Below are positions 16,531 through 27,797 of a DNA stretch of 64,000 nt, one piece after another (the first letter of the stretch is position 1; each line of letters starts with the position of its first letter). The position numbers and the translations under genes are program-made. The stretch is from Candidatus Melainabacteria bacterium (GTDB lineage: Bacteria; Cyanobacteriota; Vampirovibrionia; Obscuribacterales; Obscuribacteraceae), in assembly GCA_017307165.1 (NCBI GenBank), contig JAFKGK010000001.1:558001-622000 (forward strand), given 5' to 3'. Under the pieces are notes generated by a model. The model saw only the letters and a list, made by a program, of their open reading frames with translations, was not told the DNA's origin and searched no databases.

Positions 16531-17025
16531 TTGTCCAAGGTCCTAGTGCTCAATGCTTCATACGAGCCTCTCAATATCTGCACGTGGAGACGTGCGGTAG
16601 TGCTCCTCATGAAGGGCAAGGCCGAGCAAGTCGAGCACAATGGCAAGGTTATATATACCGATATGCCTTTGCCTACGGTCATCAGACTCCGGTCGTATGT
16701 CAAGATCCCCTATAAGGAGATCTCTCTATCCCGGCGCAATATCTTGCATCGTGACAATTACACTTGCCAATATTGTGGTGATAAGCGGCACGACCTGACG
16801 ATCGACCATATTATTCCGCGTTCGCGTGGTGGCCTCGATAGCTGGGACAATGTCGCCGCCGCCTGTTTAAGATGCAATGTCAAGAAAGGTGACCGTACTC
16901 CAAAAGAGGCCGGCATGCCCCTCAACTGCAATCCACGCAGGCCGATGTCGCACGTCTTGTTCGAGATCTCTAAACATAGTTTTGCAGGCGATTACAATTG
17001 GAAGAAATATGTAATCGGGGCCTGA
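16531..17025 (+). CDS. HNH endonuclease family protein (cyanobacterial type)
   Basis: A 164-aa protein with an N-terminal 'LVLNASYEPLNICTWRRAV' region, followed by an HNH zinc-finger module: CQYCG (C79, C82), 'LTIDHIIPRSRGG' (D92, H93), N107 and CLRCN (C112, C115). This architecture is a widespread stand-alone family, common in cyanobacteria; its biological substrate is not established. The start is TTG at 16531, 31 nt after a good promoter. It precedes priA by 5 nt, so it may share a role in DNA repair or replication restart, which is inference. Confidence 0.85.
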   Translation: MSKVLVLNASYEPLNICTWRRAVVLLMKGKAEQVEHNGKVIYTDMPLPTVIRLRSYVKIPYKEISLSRRNILHRDNYTCQYCGDKRHDLTIDHIIPRSRGGLDSWDNVAAACLRCNVKKGDRTPKEAGMPLNCNPRRPMSHVLFEISKHSFAGDYNWKKYVIGA

Positions 17026-17030
17026 CCTAA

Positions 17031-19670
17031 ATGAAGCCCAGCAAGGGGCAGCTAAACCTTTTTGGACAGATTGACGAGCCGAGCGCTGCTGAGCCTCGGG
17101 GTTCAGAGCCGCGTGCTTATGCCCAGGTGCTACTGGATGTGCAGGTCGCAGACCTCAAGGACAGACTCTTTACTTATGCGGTGCCCGAGGCTCTGGCTGC
17201 TCATGCTTTGATCGGTGCACAAGTGCTAGTGCCATTTGGCCGCCAGATGGTACTCGGCTATCTCGTCTCATTAGCCAGTCGCTACGAAGGCCAATACCGC
17301 ATTCGTGAAATTGCCGATGTTGTCGATCAGCCTCTCTTTGACAGCGAGTACATTGATTTTTTGTCCTTCGTCGCCGATCGTTACTGTGCTTCGATGCAAG
17401 ACGTCGTATCGAGTGCCATACCCAGTTGCTTGACCTCTCGTCTCAAAAGATACGTACGGCTGAGCGATGCCACCACTGGCAGGGGCAATGCCACAGCCGT
17501 CGATCATCATCAACGTCTCATCATAGATCTTTTAAATCAGTCGGGCAAAAAGCAATTGACCCAAAGTGCCTTGAGGCAGCGTTTTGAAAAACATCTCAAG
17601 ATCATGAAGGCCAATGGCGTTATTAGTAATGGCCAGCCCTTTCAAAATGCTCTCAAGGATTTGCAGAGATCAGGTGCCATCGAGCACATAGTAGTCGAGG
17701 AAGAAAAGCAAAACGAAAAGATGCGTGTCGATCTGGCCTTGATTGTGGATGGCTGCGCTAATCCGGCTAAAACTGATGTCCAGCAAGCCGTGATCGAGTA
17801 TATGGAGCAGAGTGGTGGCCAGGCTTCCCTGGCCCAAGTGCTCGACAATGTCCTGGTGAGCCGTGCTCAGATCGACACAATGGTCAAAAATAAAATGCTC
17901 AAAAAGATCACCAATGAGGTCATGCGGGATGCTCTGAGCAATTTGCCGGCTGGGCTGATCGAGACTCACGATAATAGCAATGAGGTCGCCTTGACCGACG
18001 AGCAGACAAAGGTGCTGGATGTGCTCTACGAGGAGTGCGATCGAGTGTTAAGAGCCGGCCCTCTGGCCCAAGAACAGCAAGCAAATGAACCTTATCTCTT
18101 GCACGGAGTAACTGGCTCTGGCAAGACAGAGGTCTACCTGCGCTTGATTTCGCGAGTCTTGCAAGCCGGCAAGAGGGCTTTGTTTCTGGTCCCAGAAATT
18201 TCTCTCACTCCCCAGTTGTCCGGTAGGCTAAAGGCCAGGTTTGGAGATAGTGTGGCTGTCTGGCACAGCGCCATATCCGCGGGTGAGCGATATGATACCT
18301 GGCGAAGATTGCGCATGGGGCAGGTCAAAGTACTTCTTGGTGCGAGGTCTGCGATCCTTGCGCACATACCGGATCTCGGTATCATTATCTTGGATGAAGA
18401 GCACGATGGTTCTTACAAGCAATCCAGTCCTGCTCCTAGATATGATGCAAGAGAATTGGCCAAGGAGCTAGGTCGTCGACTCGGGGCCTTCGTCTTGATG
18501 GGGAGCGCTACACCAGATGTGGGCAGCTTTTATCGAGCCAATCTGTCTGGACATATAGTAAGCATGCCCAACCGTGTCTTTAAGCAGGTGATGCCAAAAG
18601 TCGTAGTTGTGGATATGAAGGAAGAAATCCGCGAGAGAGGGGAGTTGATAATCTCCAGGCGTCTTGCTTTTGCCATCAATAAGAGACTGGAGGCCAGAGA
18701 ACAAGTAGTCCTATTGATGAATCGACGTGGCTATGCCAGTCAGCAGTTTTGTCAGGGCTGCGGCAATGTCGTCAAATGTCGCAATTGTAGCGTGTCGATG
18801 ACAGTGCACAGACCCCTGGGCGAATCAGGCTCGATCAGATCCAATCGATATCTGGCATGCCACCATTGCAATTTGAGGCGCCCCCTTGCCGATGCCTGCC
18901 CCGATTGTCACGGCTCATTTTTAAAAGAAACTGGGCAGGGCACGCAAAAAATAGAAAACGAGATGCTCAGATTGTTTCCCCAGGCCAGGGTGGTGAGGCT
19001 GGACTCTGACGTCACGGCGCGCAAGGGAGCCTTTGAAGAAATTTTAGATCGTTTTGCTCAAGGGGACGCTGATATCTTGATCGGCACGCAGATGGTCGCG
19101 AAAGGCCTTGATATAGCCAATGTTACGCTCGTAGGAGTGCTTAACGCCGATAGTGCCTTCAATTTGCCGGATTTTCGCTCTGCCGAGCGTGGATTTCAAT
19201 TGATCACTCAGGTCGCTGGCCGCGCAGGGCGCGGAGCCAAGCCTGGCGAGGTTGTCTTACAGACCTATACCCCAGATCTGCCCGCGCTCAAGACTGCCTG
19301 CAAGCATGATTATGCCGCCTTTTTTACCCCCGAATTGGAGGCGCGAAAAGACTTTGACTATCCTCCCTTCAGTCATCTTAATCGTATAGTCGTCACAGGA
19401 GAGGACGATATGCTCGCCTTGGGAGTAGCGGAGCTTTTGGCAGAGGAGTTAAGTAATTTATTAGAAGACTTTGATGCAAGCCATGTAAGGATATTGGGGC
19501 CGAGCCCCTGTCTGATCGAGAAAATCAAAAACAAGTTTCGTTATCATCTCATCGTCAAAAACAAAGCGGGCATGACCGTGCAAAAGCGACTCACGGCCTA
19601 TCTGCGCAAGAGGGTCTTTGCGCAAAACGTACAGATAGCCGTGGATATCGATGCTATCGATATGATCTAG
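17031..19670 (+). CDS. priA: Primosomal protein N' (PriA helicase)
   Basis: Superfamily 2 helicase that restarts stalled replication forks. At 879 aa it is longer than the roughly 730 aa of the E. coli protein; the extra length lies mainly in the winged-helix/linker region (about residues 150-340). N-terminal 3'-DNA-binding domain ('FTYAVPEAL', 'VLVPFGRQ'), Walker A 'HGVTGSGKTEVYL', DEEH box 'IILDEEHDGSYKQ', zinc-binding cysteines ('CQGCGNVVKCRNC', 'CHHCN', 'CPDC') and helicase motifs 'QVAGRAGRG'. The first residues 'GQLNLFG' match a beta-clamp-binding peptide, unusual for PriA. First of four closely packed genes with LPS genes following. Confidence 0.95.
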   Translation: MKPSKGQLNLFGQIDEPSAAEPRGSEPRAYAQVLLDVQVADLKDRLFTYAVPEALAAHALIGAQVLVPFGRQMVLGYLVSLASRYEGQYRIREIADVVDQPLFDSEYIDFLSFVADRYCASMQDVVSSAIPSCLTSRLKRYVRLSDATTGRGNATAVDHHQRLIIDLLNQSGKKQLTQSALRQRFEKHLKIMKANGVISNGQPFQNALKDLQRSGAIEHIVVEEEKQNEKMRVDLALIVDGCANPAKTDVQQAVIEYMEQSGGQASLAQVLDNVLVSRAQIDTMVKNKMLKKITNEVMRDALSNLPAGLIETHDNSNEVALTDEQTKVLDVLYEECDRVLRAGPLAQEQQANEPYLLHGVTGSGKTEVYLRLISRVLQAGKRALFLVPEISLTPQLSGRLKARFGDSVAVWHSAISAGERYDTWRRLRMGQVKVLLGARSAILAHIPDLGIIILDEEHDGSYKQSSPAPRYDARELAKELGRRLGAFVLMGSATPDVGSFYRANLSGHIVSMPNRVFKQVMPKVVVVDMKEEIRERGELIISRRLAFAINKRLEAREQVVLLMNRRGYASQQFCQGCGNVVKCRNCSVSMTVHRPLGESGSIRSNRYLACHHCNLRRPLADACPDCHGSFLKETGQGTQKIENEMLRLFPQARVVRLDSDVTARKGAFEEILDRFAQGDADILIGTQMVAKGLDIANVTLVGVLNADSAFNLPDFRSAERGFQLITQVAGRAGRGAKPGEVVLQTYTPDLPALKTACKHDYAAFFTPELEARKDFDYPPFSHLNRIVVTGEDDMLALGVAELLAEELSNLLEDFDASHVRILGPSPCLIEKIKNKFRYHLIVKNKAGMTVQKRLTAYLRKRVFAQNVQIAVDIDAIDMI

Positions 19671-19682
19671 GATATTAAACCT

Positions 19683-20990
19683 ATGATGCTTGCCTATTAC
19701 ATTTTTTTTGCTCTGGTTTTGTGCCTGATAGGACCATTTTTGCTTATCAATGCCAAGGCCAGAGCAGGTCTTGGTCAAAAGCTCGGGCGCATTCCTCTTG
19801 ATCTTGTCAAAGCAAAAGGAGAGATCCGGGGAGCTATGTGGCTCCATGCTGTTTCTGTCGGCGAGTTTAATGCCATTTTGCCATTGGTCATGGCTCTACA
19901 CCAAAAATATCCTCGTTTGCCACTGGTGGTCTCGACTACGACTAAAACTGGGCAGGATTTGGCCGGTCAAAAGCTTGCAGGTGTCGCACGGACTTTTTAT
20001 TTTCCCTTCGATTTGCCTTTTGCTATACACAGCTGGCTCGACTTTGTCAGGCCGTCTTCGGTAGTTATTGCTGAGACAGAGATCTGGCCTGGTTTTGTAG
20101 ATATAACTCGTGCTAATGGCATTCCGCTTGCCGTAGTCAATGGTCGTATGTCACCAAAGTCTTTTAAAGGATATGCCCGCTGGAAATTTTTCTTTGGGCC
20201 TGTCTTGCGGAGATTTTCGGTCATAGGCGTGCAAAATGAGGACGAGCGATCGCGTTATCGCGCTGTCGGTGGTTCTACGCTGCCTGTAGTGGTATTGGGT
20301 AATCTCAAATATGATGGCCTAGTGCCTCTACCACCTGAAAAAATACTAGCCTTAAAGAGCGAACTAGGTATCACAGATGATACTATCGTCATCGTCGCTG
20401 GTTCGACGCATGAAGGCGAAGAGACGGCAATGCTCGATGCATATGCCAGTATTTTGCAGACAGCACTCGGTCAGAGCGGCAAGATGCTTTTGGTGCTCGT
20501 ACCCAGGCATCCCGAGCGCTTTGATCATGTAGCCCAGTTGATCGAGCAAAGAGGTCTCATACTTAAACGGTTTTCTCGGGGTGATCGGCTCGATGGTGCT
20601 GCCAATCCTGTATTTTTACTTGATACCATAGGCAAATTGTTCGATTTTTACTCTCTGGCGGACGTGGCCTTTGTCGGTGGTACCTTTGCTCCAATCGGAG
20701 GCCATAACATAATGGAGCCTTATGCTTTTGGCGTACCAGTACTGATCGGCCCGCGATACGAAAAAACAAGAGACTCTGCCAAGGCCTTGCTCGCCAAAGA
20801 CGCAATAGTCGTTTGCCAGTCGACCGATGCCTTGTCTGGCCAGTTGCTCCAATTGCTGAATGATCCGATTTTGCGAAAGCAAAAGGGCATGGCCGGCCGC
20901 GAGATATTGCAAGAGAGTCAGGGCGCAGTGCAAAATGCATTGGAAATGTTGGCACCATTTATAGCCAAGAGCATGCAAGATCATGGCTAG
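19683..20990 (+). CDS. waaA: 3-deoxy-D-manno-octulosonic acid (Kdo) transferase
   Basis: Transfers Kdo from CMP-Kdo to lipid A precursor at the inner membrane. The 435-aa protein has an N-terminal membrane anchor ('IFFALVLCLIGPFLLI'), the 'LHAVSVGEFNAILPL' segment containing the catalytic Glu, 'AETEIWPGF' and the C-terminal GT-B part with 'HPERF', 'FVGGTFAPIGGHNIMEP'. It overlaps lpxK by 8 nt. With lpxK it shows a lipid A based outer membrane. Number of Kdo residues added cannot be told from sequence. Confidence 0.93.
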   Translation: MMLAYYIFFALVLCLIGPFLLINAKARAGLGQKLGRIPLDLVKAKGEIRGAMWLHAVSVGEFNAILPLVMALHQKYPRLPLVVSTTTKTGQDLAGQKLAGVARTFYFPFDLPFAIHSWLDFVRPSSVVIAETEIWPGFVDITRANGIPLAVVNGRMSPKSFKGYARWKFFFGPVLRRFSVIGVQNEDERSRYRAVGGSTLPVVVLGNLKYDGLVPLPPEKILALKSELGITDDTIVIVAGSTHEGEETAMLDAYASILQTALGQSGKMLLVLVPRHPERFDHVAQLIEQRGLILKRFSRGDRLDGAANPVFLLDTIGKLFDFYSLADVAFVGGTFAPIGGHNIMEPYAFGVPVLIGPRYEKTRDSAKALLAKDAIVVCQSTDALSGQLLQLLNDPILRKQKGMAGREILQESQGAVQNALEMLAPFIAKSMQDHG

Positions 20991-22059
20991 TATCGATGGT
21001 TTAAATGCTTGGTGGCAAAAACTCTTGGGCAGTCGCATTGCAAGAGCGTTGCTCTATCCTCTGGGGCTAGTCTACGGGGGCCTGGGCCTCTTGCGCAATC
21101 AGGCTTATACTCTTGGAGTGTTGGGGCGCATGCGGCCTAGTGCCCGGGTGATCAGTGTTGGCAATCTCACTGTGGGCGGTACTGGTAAAACGCCAGTGGT
21201 AATTGATCTGGCCAGCTCGTATCTTGCCCAAGGCAAGCGCGTCGGCATCCTTACCCGTGGCTATGGACGGCAAGACAAAAGTGACTCACTGGTTGTCGCT
21301 GGCGGTGCGGTAGGGATCGCGGCATCGATAGATGCGCTCGGCGACGAGCCGGCCTTGATATTGCAGGCGGTGCCCCAGGCCATGATATTCGTAGGCTCTG
21401 ACCGACGCAAAGGTGCTTTGAGAGCACAAGAGTTTGGCCTGGATACTATCATCCTGGATGATGGCTTTCAGCATCTGGCGCTAGAGAGGGATTATGATCT
21501 GGTGCTCTATGACATCAACGATGATCCTCGCACTGTCGCTGTTCTTCCGGGTGGACGCCTGAGAGAGTCTTTGTCTGCTTTGAGACGAGCCAAGGCTCTG
21601 GTCTTTACCAAGGTCGATGGGGCCGATGATCCGCGGATCGCAACCTACCGCGAGATTTTGCAAAAATACAATCCCCGATTGTCTTTTGGTGCTGTGTCTT
21701 TTGCGCCATCCATATGCAGATCAGCATCTGACCAGACACTTGATCTTTTGGCATTGAGGGGCCGACGCATCATTGCTTTTTCTGCTATAGCCAGACATGC
21801 ATCATTTGTCGAGAGCCTGCTCGCTCTTGGGGCGGACGTAGTCGATAATCTGGATTTTGGTGATCATCACTGGTATATAGAGAGCGATCTTTTGACCTTG
21901 CAGGCTAGAGCAAAACATCTGTCTGTCGATCTGCTAGTGTGTACGATGAAGGACATGATCAAGATCAGGCAATTTGTTGAGGGAGACCTGGTGCAAAACA
22001 TATTAGCCCTGGATCAGCAATGCAAGTGGCACGTCTTGCCGGAGGGGCTTTTGGCTTGA
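20983..22059 (+). CDS. lpxK: Tetraacyldisaccharide 4'-kinase
   Basis: Phosphorylates the 4' position of the lipid A disaccharide. 358 aa; Walker A 'SVGNLTVGGTGKTPVV', 'LTRGYGRQ', 'GDEPALI', 'VGSDRRKGA' and 'ILDDGFQHLALERD' are characteristic of LpxK. One N-terminal hydrophobic stretch would anchor it to the membrane. Start overlaps the end of waaA by 8 nt and its TGA overlaps the next gene's TTG, so the three are translationally coupled. Confidence 0.93.
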   Translation: MASIDGLNAWWQKLLGSRIARALLYPLGLVYGGLGLLRNQAYTLGVLGRMRPSARVISVGNLTVGGTGKTPVVIDLASSYLAQGKRVGILTRGYGRQDKSDSLVVAGGAVGIAASIDALGDEPALILQAVPQAMIFVGSDRRKGALRAQEFGLDTIILDDGFQHLALERDYDLVLYDINDDPRTVAVLPGGRLRESLSALRRAKALVFTKVDGADDPRIATYREILQKYNPRLSFGAVSFAPSICRSASDQTLDLLALRGRRIIAFSAIARHASFVESLLALGADVVDNLDFGDHHWYIESDLLTLQARAKHLSVDLLVCTMKDMIKIRQFVEGDLVQNILALDQQCKWHVLPEGLLA

Positions 22060-23162
22060 ATCCAGATTTAACTCCCATTCAAGCTGATCCAGCCATCAAA
22101 AAGATCCTGGTCGTTCGTTATCGCTTCATAGGCGATACCATCCTCACTCTGCCTTTCATTGCCAATCTAAAAAAACATTATCCCGAGGCAAAGATCGATG
22201 TCCTTGTCGGACCGGTCTCGGGCGAAGTCCTCGAGCACAATCCTGCAATCAATCAATTGATTGTCTTTGATACCACGCGCTTTCATAAGTACGATAGCGG
22301 CAAGGGGCGCACCAGGTCTCTAGTGTCCTATCTGATTGAGATTAGAAAAAAACACTATGACATGGTCTTTGTCCTCAAGCGATCTTTGACCTCTCGTCTG
22401 ATTGCCTTTGCTAGTGGTGCGACTCATCGCATCGGCTATGTCAAGCGAGGCAAGAGCCCGCTTTTGACCCGATCGGTGCCTTTCGATCAGTCTATCCACG
22501 AAGTCGACTCATTGCTCTCCGTGCTAGAAGCCGCAAATATACCGGTTATCGATCGCAAGCTCGAGGCCTTTGTCACCCAAGAAGAGGTTGGTCGTGTGCT
22601 GGCACTTGCGCCTGGCTTGCCATCCACTAGAGGAGCAAAGCAGCCACAGCGCTTTATCTTGATACACGCGGCTGCGGCTCATCCTGATAAGTTATATCCC
22701 TTGGCCAATTGGGGCGATCTGATCGATCTTTTGTTGCAGCGCAGTGAGATCACTATAGTGTTTTCTGGTGACAAACAAGATATAGCGATCTACAAATCGC
22801 TAAAACAAATCGTGCAGCAAAAAGGTCATGGACAGGCACTTGATGCGCGTATTATCGATTTGTCCGGCCAGCTTTCGCTGCGTGAAAGCCTTGCTTTGTA
22901 TAGCTTGCTAGATCTCGGCATCTGCACCGATTCGGGGCCGAGTCATATGCTCAGTGCAATGCAGACTCCTACTCTGACGTTGTTCGGGCCCACCGATCCA
23001 GTCAGGTGGGGTCCTTATGGCGATCATTGTCAGGCTCTCTACCGGGAGGACCTGGAGTGCCGGCCCTGTCACTATCGCAAAGTTTGCGACGATCGTCCCT
23101 GCCTGACCCAACTTTCTCCTGCATTTATTTTCGAGAAGTGTTTAAATATCTTAGATCGATAA
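22056..23162 (+). CDS. GT9 family glycosyltransferase (heptosyltransferase-like)
   Basis: Probably adds a sugar (heptose or similar) to the LPS inner core. 368 aa from the TTG at 22056, which overlaps the lpxK TGA and has GGAGGGG at 22041-22047; an ATG at 22020 would add 12 residues but lacks a Shine-Dalgarno. N-terminal 'ILVVRYRFIGDTILTLPF', 'PEAKIDVLV' and C-terminal 'CTDSGPSHMLSAMQTPTLTL' followed by 'FGPTDPVRWGP' match GT9 enzymes. The donor sugar is not fixed by sequence; operon context supports core LPS assembly. Confidence 0.88.
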   Translation: MNPDLTPIQADPAIKKILVVRYRFIGDTILTLPFIANLKKHYPEAKIDVLVGPVSGEVLEHNPAINQLIVFDTTRFHKYDSGKGRTRSLVSYLIEIRKKHYDMVFVLKRSLTSRLIAFASGATHRIGYVKRGKSPLLTRSVPFDQSIHEVDSLLSVLEAANIPVIDRKLEAFVTQEEVGRVLALAPGLPSTRGAKQPQRFILIHAAAAHPDKLYPLANWGDLIDLLLQRSEITIVFSGDKQDIAIYKSLKQIVQQKGHGQALDARIIDLSGQLSLRESLALYSLLDLGICTDSGPSHMLSAMQTPTLTLFGPTDPVRWGPYGDHCQALYREDLECRPCHYRKVCDDRPCLTQLSPAFIFEKCLNILDR

Positions 23163-23180
23163 ATAGAGGATCTTTCCGCT

Positions 23181-23888
23181 TTGCATCACAATCAGACTCG
23201 CACCATCATCCTTTCTCTTTCTTTATTGAGTGCTGGTGCCTTATCTCTGACACTCCAAGACAAAGTCGTCGCCCAGCCTGATAAAGGCAAGCCTGCAATG
23301 CCTATGCCGCAAGCGCCGCGTCGATCGAGTCTGCGGAGCGATCTGCCCAAGTTTGTGCAATATGATTGGGGCGGTGTCTACTATCTCGAGCGCCAGGAAT
23401 ATGCCAAGGCAAGACAGTATTTTATGACTGCTTTGCAGTATGCCGAAGGCGAGGTGCCCAGGATGCGAGTCAAAGGGCTCAAGCCAGAGACCATCAAGCA
23501 GACATGCGATCTTTTAGCGCATTTAGCCCTGTTGGCCTTTGACGATAATCTCAAACAAAAAGATGTCTATACTCCTCGCGAGCCGACCGATCGCTCTCCG
23601 ACATCGCTGGCGCGATACGAATACGAAACTAAGTTTGCCGACTACAAGCAGTTGCGTAAGGACTGGGAGTGGATGGAAAGGCTTGAAAATTTTGCTGATC
23701 GTGCGCTTGGGCGTGAGGCTTTTTGCATGAATAGATTTAGGCAAAGGCAAACAGAAATGCAATCCAAGGATGTCAATGCTCGCTACACCCTGACCAGGCT
23801 GGCCGAACAACTCGGCATCTCCAAAGACCCGATCTTGGATCAGCCGCTCAAGCGCAAATCAATATCTGGAGGTCAGGCTAACGGCTGA
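23181..23888 (+). CDS. Secreted hypothetical protein with TPR-like segment
   Basis: 235 aa from a TTG at 23181 (GAGGA 9 nt upstream). Residues about 8-31 form a signal peptide (IILSLSLLSAGALSL), and a short Pro/Ala/Met-rich linker follows. 'GGVYYLERQEYAKARQYFMTALQYAE' is one TPR-like helix pair; the remainder is helical and charged ('WMERLENFADRALG', 'TRLAEQLGISKDP'). 18 nt after the GT9 gene, so probably in the same operon. I do not recognise the family; an envelope role is inferred from export and context only. Confidence 0.65.
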   Translation: MHHNQTRTIILSLSLLSAGALSLTLQDKVVAQPDKGKPAMPMPQAPRRSSLRSDLPKFVQYDWGGVYYLERQEYAKARQYFMTALQYAEGEVPRMRVKGLKPETIKQTCDLLAHLALLAFDDNLKQKDVYTPREPTDRSPTSLARYEYETKFADYKQLRKDWEWMERLENFADRALGREAFCMNRFRQRQTEMQSKDVNARYTLTRLAEQLGISKDPILDQPLKRKSISGGQANG

Positions 23889-23924
23889 AGCTCCCGGCTC
23901 GAAACCAGGCTGACTACTGACGGA

Positions 23925-24533
23925 CTATACCTTAAAAATGTCCTGGGCCTCCCAGATCACTGGGAGGCCTCTTACCAGGCAAAATATCACCGATGCCCAG
24001 ACCAATCCCTCGGCAGTTGGTGCTAGCCAAAAGACTCCGGCCAGATCAGGGATATGCGCTGCGATCATGAGCGCAAAGGCAAAAGCCTTGACCACGGCAT
24101 AGGTAAAGCGGCTGAAAGGAGAGGCCACGACAAACTTGCCCAGGGGCGTGTTCATCATTGTCTGGGCGCCAAATGCCGTCTTGCCCTCTTCGAGGGCATG
24201 AGCCCTGATCGCGTCCACAAAGGTTCCGCGGATCAAAAAGACAAGCGGAACCCAGACACCGATCCATCCTAGAGCAGTAAAGGAGATCCAGTAGGCGAGC
24301 TCGACGGCGCGATCGGAGGCAATATCGAGGATGCCTCCGAGCTTGGTGCATTGATTGAGCTTGCGTGCAAAAAAACCGTCCAGGCCGTCGGCCCAGATCA
24401 CTATGCCTGTGAGGACAAATGCTGTCCAATACCAGGTATTTTTTGCTGCGAGAGGGGCTAAAAAAAGCATGGCGAGGGTGATGAGCGCAAGCACCACCCT
24501 CGATACCGTCAAGACATTTGCTATGTTTATCAC
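23925..24533 (-). CDS. CDP-alcohol phosphatidyltransferase (PgsA-like)
   Basis: 202-aa integral membrane enzyme that joins a CDP-activated lipid to an alcohol in phospholipid synthesis. The motif DGx2ARx8Gx3Dx3D is complete: DGFFAR, eight residues, G, three, D, three, D (within residues about 51-78). Four or more membrane segments are visible. The acceptor (glycerol-3-phosphate, inositol phosphate or other) cannot be fixed; PgsA is the default. 20 nt downstream of gyrB on the same strand. An inverted repeat GGCCTCCC/GGGAGGCC lies inside its 3' end. Confidence 0.85.
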   Translation of the reverse strand: MINIANVLTVSRVVLALITLAMLFLAPLAAKNTWYWTAFVLTGIVIWADGLDGFFARKLNQCTKLGGILDIASDRAVELAYWISFTALGWIGVWVPLVFLIRGTFVDAIRAHALEEGKTAFGAQTMMNTPLGKFVVASPFSRFTYAVVKAFAFALMIAAHIPDLAGVFWLAPTAEGLVWASVIFCLVRGLPVIWEAQDIFKV

Positions 24534-24553
24534 GTTGCTATTGCTTGCGCCGA

Positions 24554-26764
<2,211 letters not shown>

Positions 26765-26834
26765 TTAGAAACAGCGCAGCCAGGCTCAGATTCTGCTAAA
26801 TTTCATTAGGCTATTTAAACTAAGGAAACCTCGC

Positions 26835-27797
26835 TTGCTAGTCTATACAGAAGCCAGACCCGGACTGCTCAAGGCCTCATGCGTTGCCCTCGGCTTTTTT
26901 GATGGCGTCCATCCAGGACATCAAGCCGTTATTAAAAAGGCTGTGGACGAGGCTCGGAGGCTTGATATCGCCTCGGGAGTCGTGACCTTTTACGATCATC
27001 CTCGCGGACTGACAAGAGGACAGGCCCCACAACTCTTGACGGTGATCGAGCAAAGGCTCGATCTTTTTGAGGCCCTGGGCGTGGATCATGCGATGGTCCT
27101 TACCTTTTCCGAAGAATTGTGTCGCCTCAGCCCTAGAGAATACGTAGAAAACGTTTTACTGGGCTCTATGGGAGCCAAGTCTATATCTGTGGGACATAAT
27201 CACCATTTCGGTCGCAATCGCGAAGGTGATGCAAATCTCTTGAGACAGTATGGACAAGAGGATGATTTTGTAGTCCATGTAGCTGACATGGTCTTTGTCG
27301 ATGGTCTTGAAGTATCTAGCTCACGCATCAGGCAACTGATAGAGCAAAAAGACATGCCCCTTGCAGCGAGCCTGCTCTCGAGGCCGTATGCTGTCAGAGG
27401 CACCATCGTCGGCGGTGCGCAAAGAGGACGCAAGATTGGTTTCCCGACAGCTAATGTCTCCGCTGCCTTCAACCAGTTAATCCCTCCACCAGGAGTCTAT
27501 GCCGGATATATCCGCCAGGCAAAAGATGGGCCGTCGCTCCTCCAGCCTATGCCTTGCGTGATCAATATCGGCTATAGACCTACTTTTAGCGAAGAAGTCA
27601 AACAAAACAAAGAAAATCCTTTGACAGTCGAGGCTCATGTGCTCGACTTTGAAGGCGATCTGTACGATCAGACCTTAGAAGTACAATTTGTCCAGTATCT
27701 GCGCGGTGAGATCAAGTTTGAAGGGATCAAGCAATTGGTCGATCAGATAGCCAGTGATTGCCAGAGCGCTAGATGCTATCTGGCTGCTTGCACATGA
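26835..27797 (+). CDS. ribF: Bifunctional riboflavin kinase/FAD synthetase
   Basis: Makes FMN and FAD from riboflavin. 320 aa from TTG 26835 (AAGGA upstream). FAD-synthetase half: 'ALGFFDGVHPGHQAVIKKA', 'FYDHPRG', 'VGHNHHFGRNREGD' and 'SSSRIRQLI'. Kinase half: 'YAVRGTIVGGAQRGRKIGFPTANV', shown here only in part, 'PPGVYAGYI' and 'VINIGYRPTF'. Its TGA overlaps the recF ATG (ATGA), so the two are coupled. Confidence 0.94.
   Translation: MLVYTEARPGLLKASCVALGFFDGVHPGHQAVIKKAVDEARRLDIASGVVTFYDHPRGLTRGQAPQLLTVIEQRLDLFEALGVDHAMVLTFSEELCRLSPREYVENVLLGSMGAKSISVGHNHHFGRNREGDANLLRQYGQEDDFVVHVADMVFVDGLEVSSSRIRQLIEQKDMPLAASLLSRPYAVRGTIVGGAQRGRKIGFPTANVSAAFNQLIPPPGVYAGYIRQAKDGPSLLQPMPCVINIGYRPTFSEEVKQNKENPLTVEAHVLDFEGDLYDQTLEVQFVQYLRGEIKFEGIKQLVDQIASDCQSARCYLAACT

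Noticed and set aside
23947..23970. GGCCTCCC/GGGAGGCC inverted repeat as a terminator
   Set aside because: Lies inside the 3' coding end of the phosphatidyltransferase gene and has no T tract on either strand.
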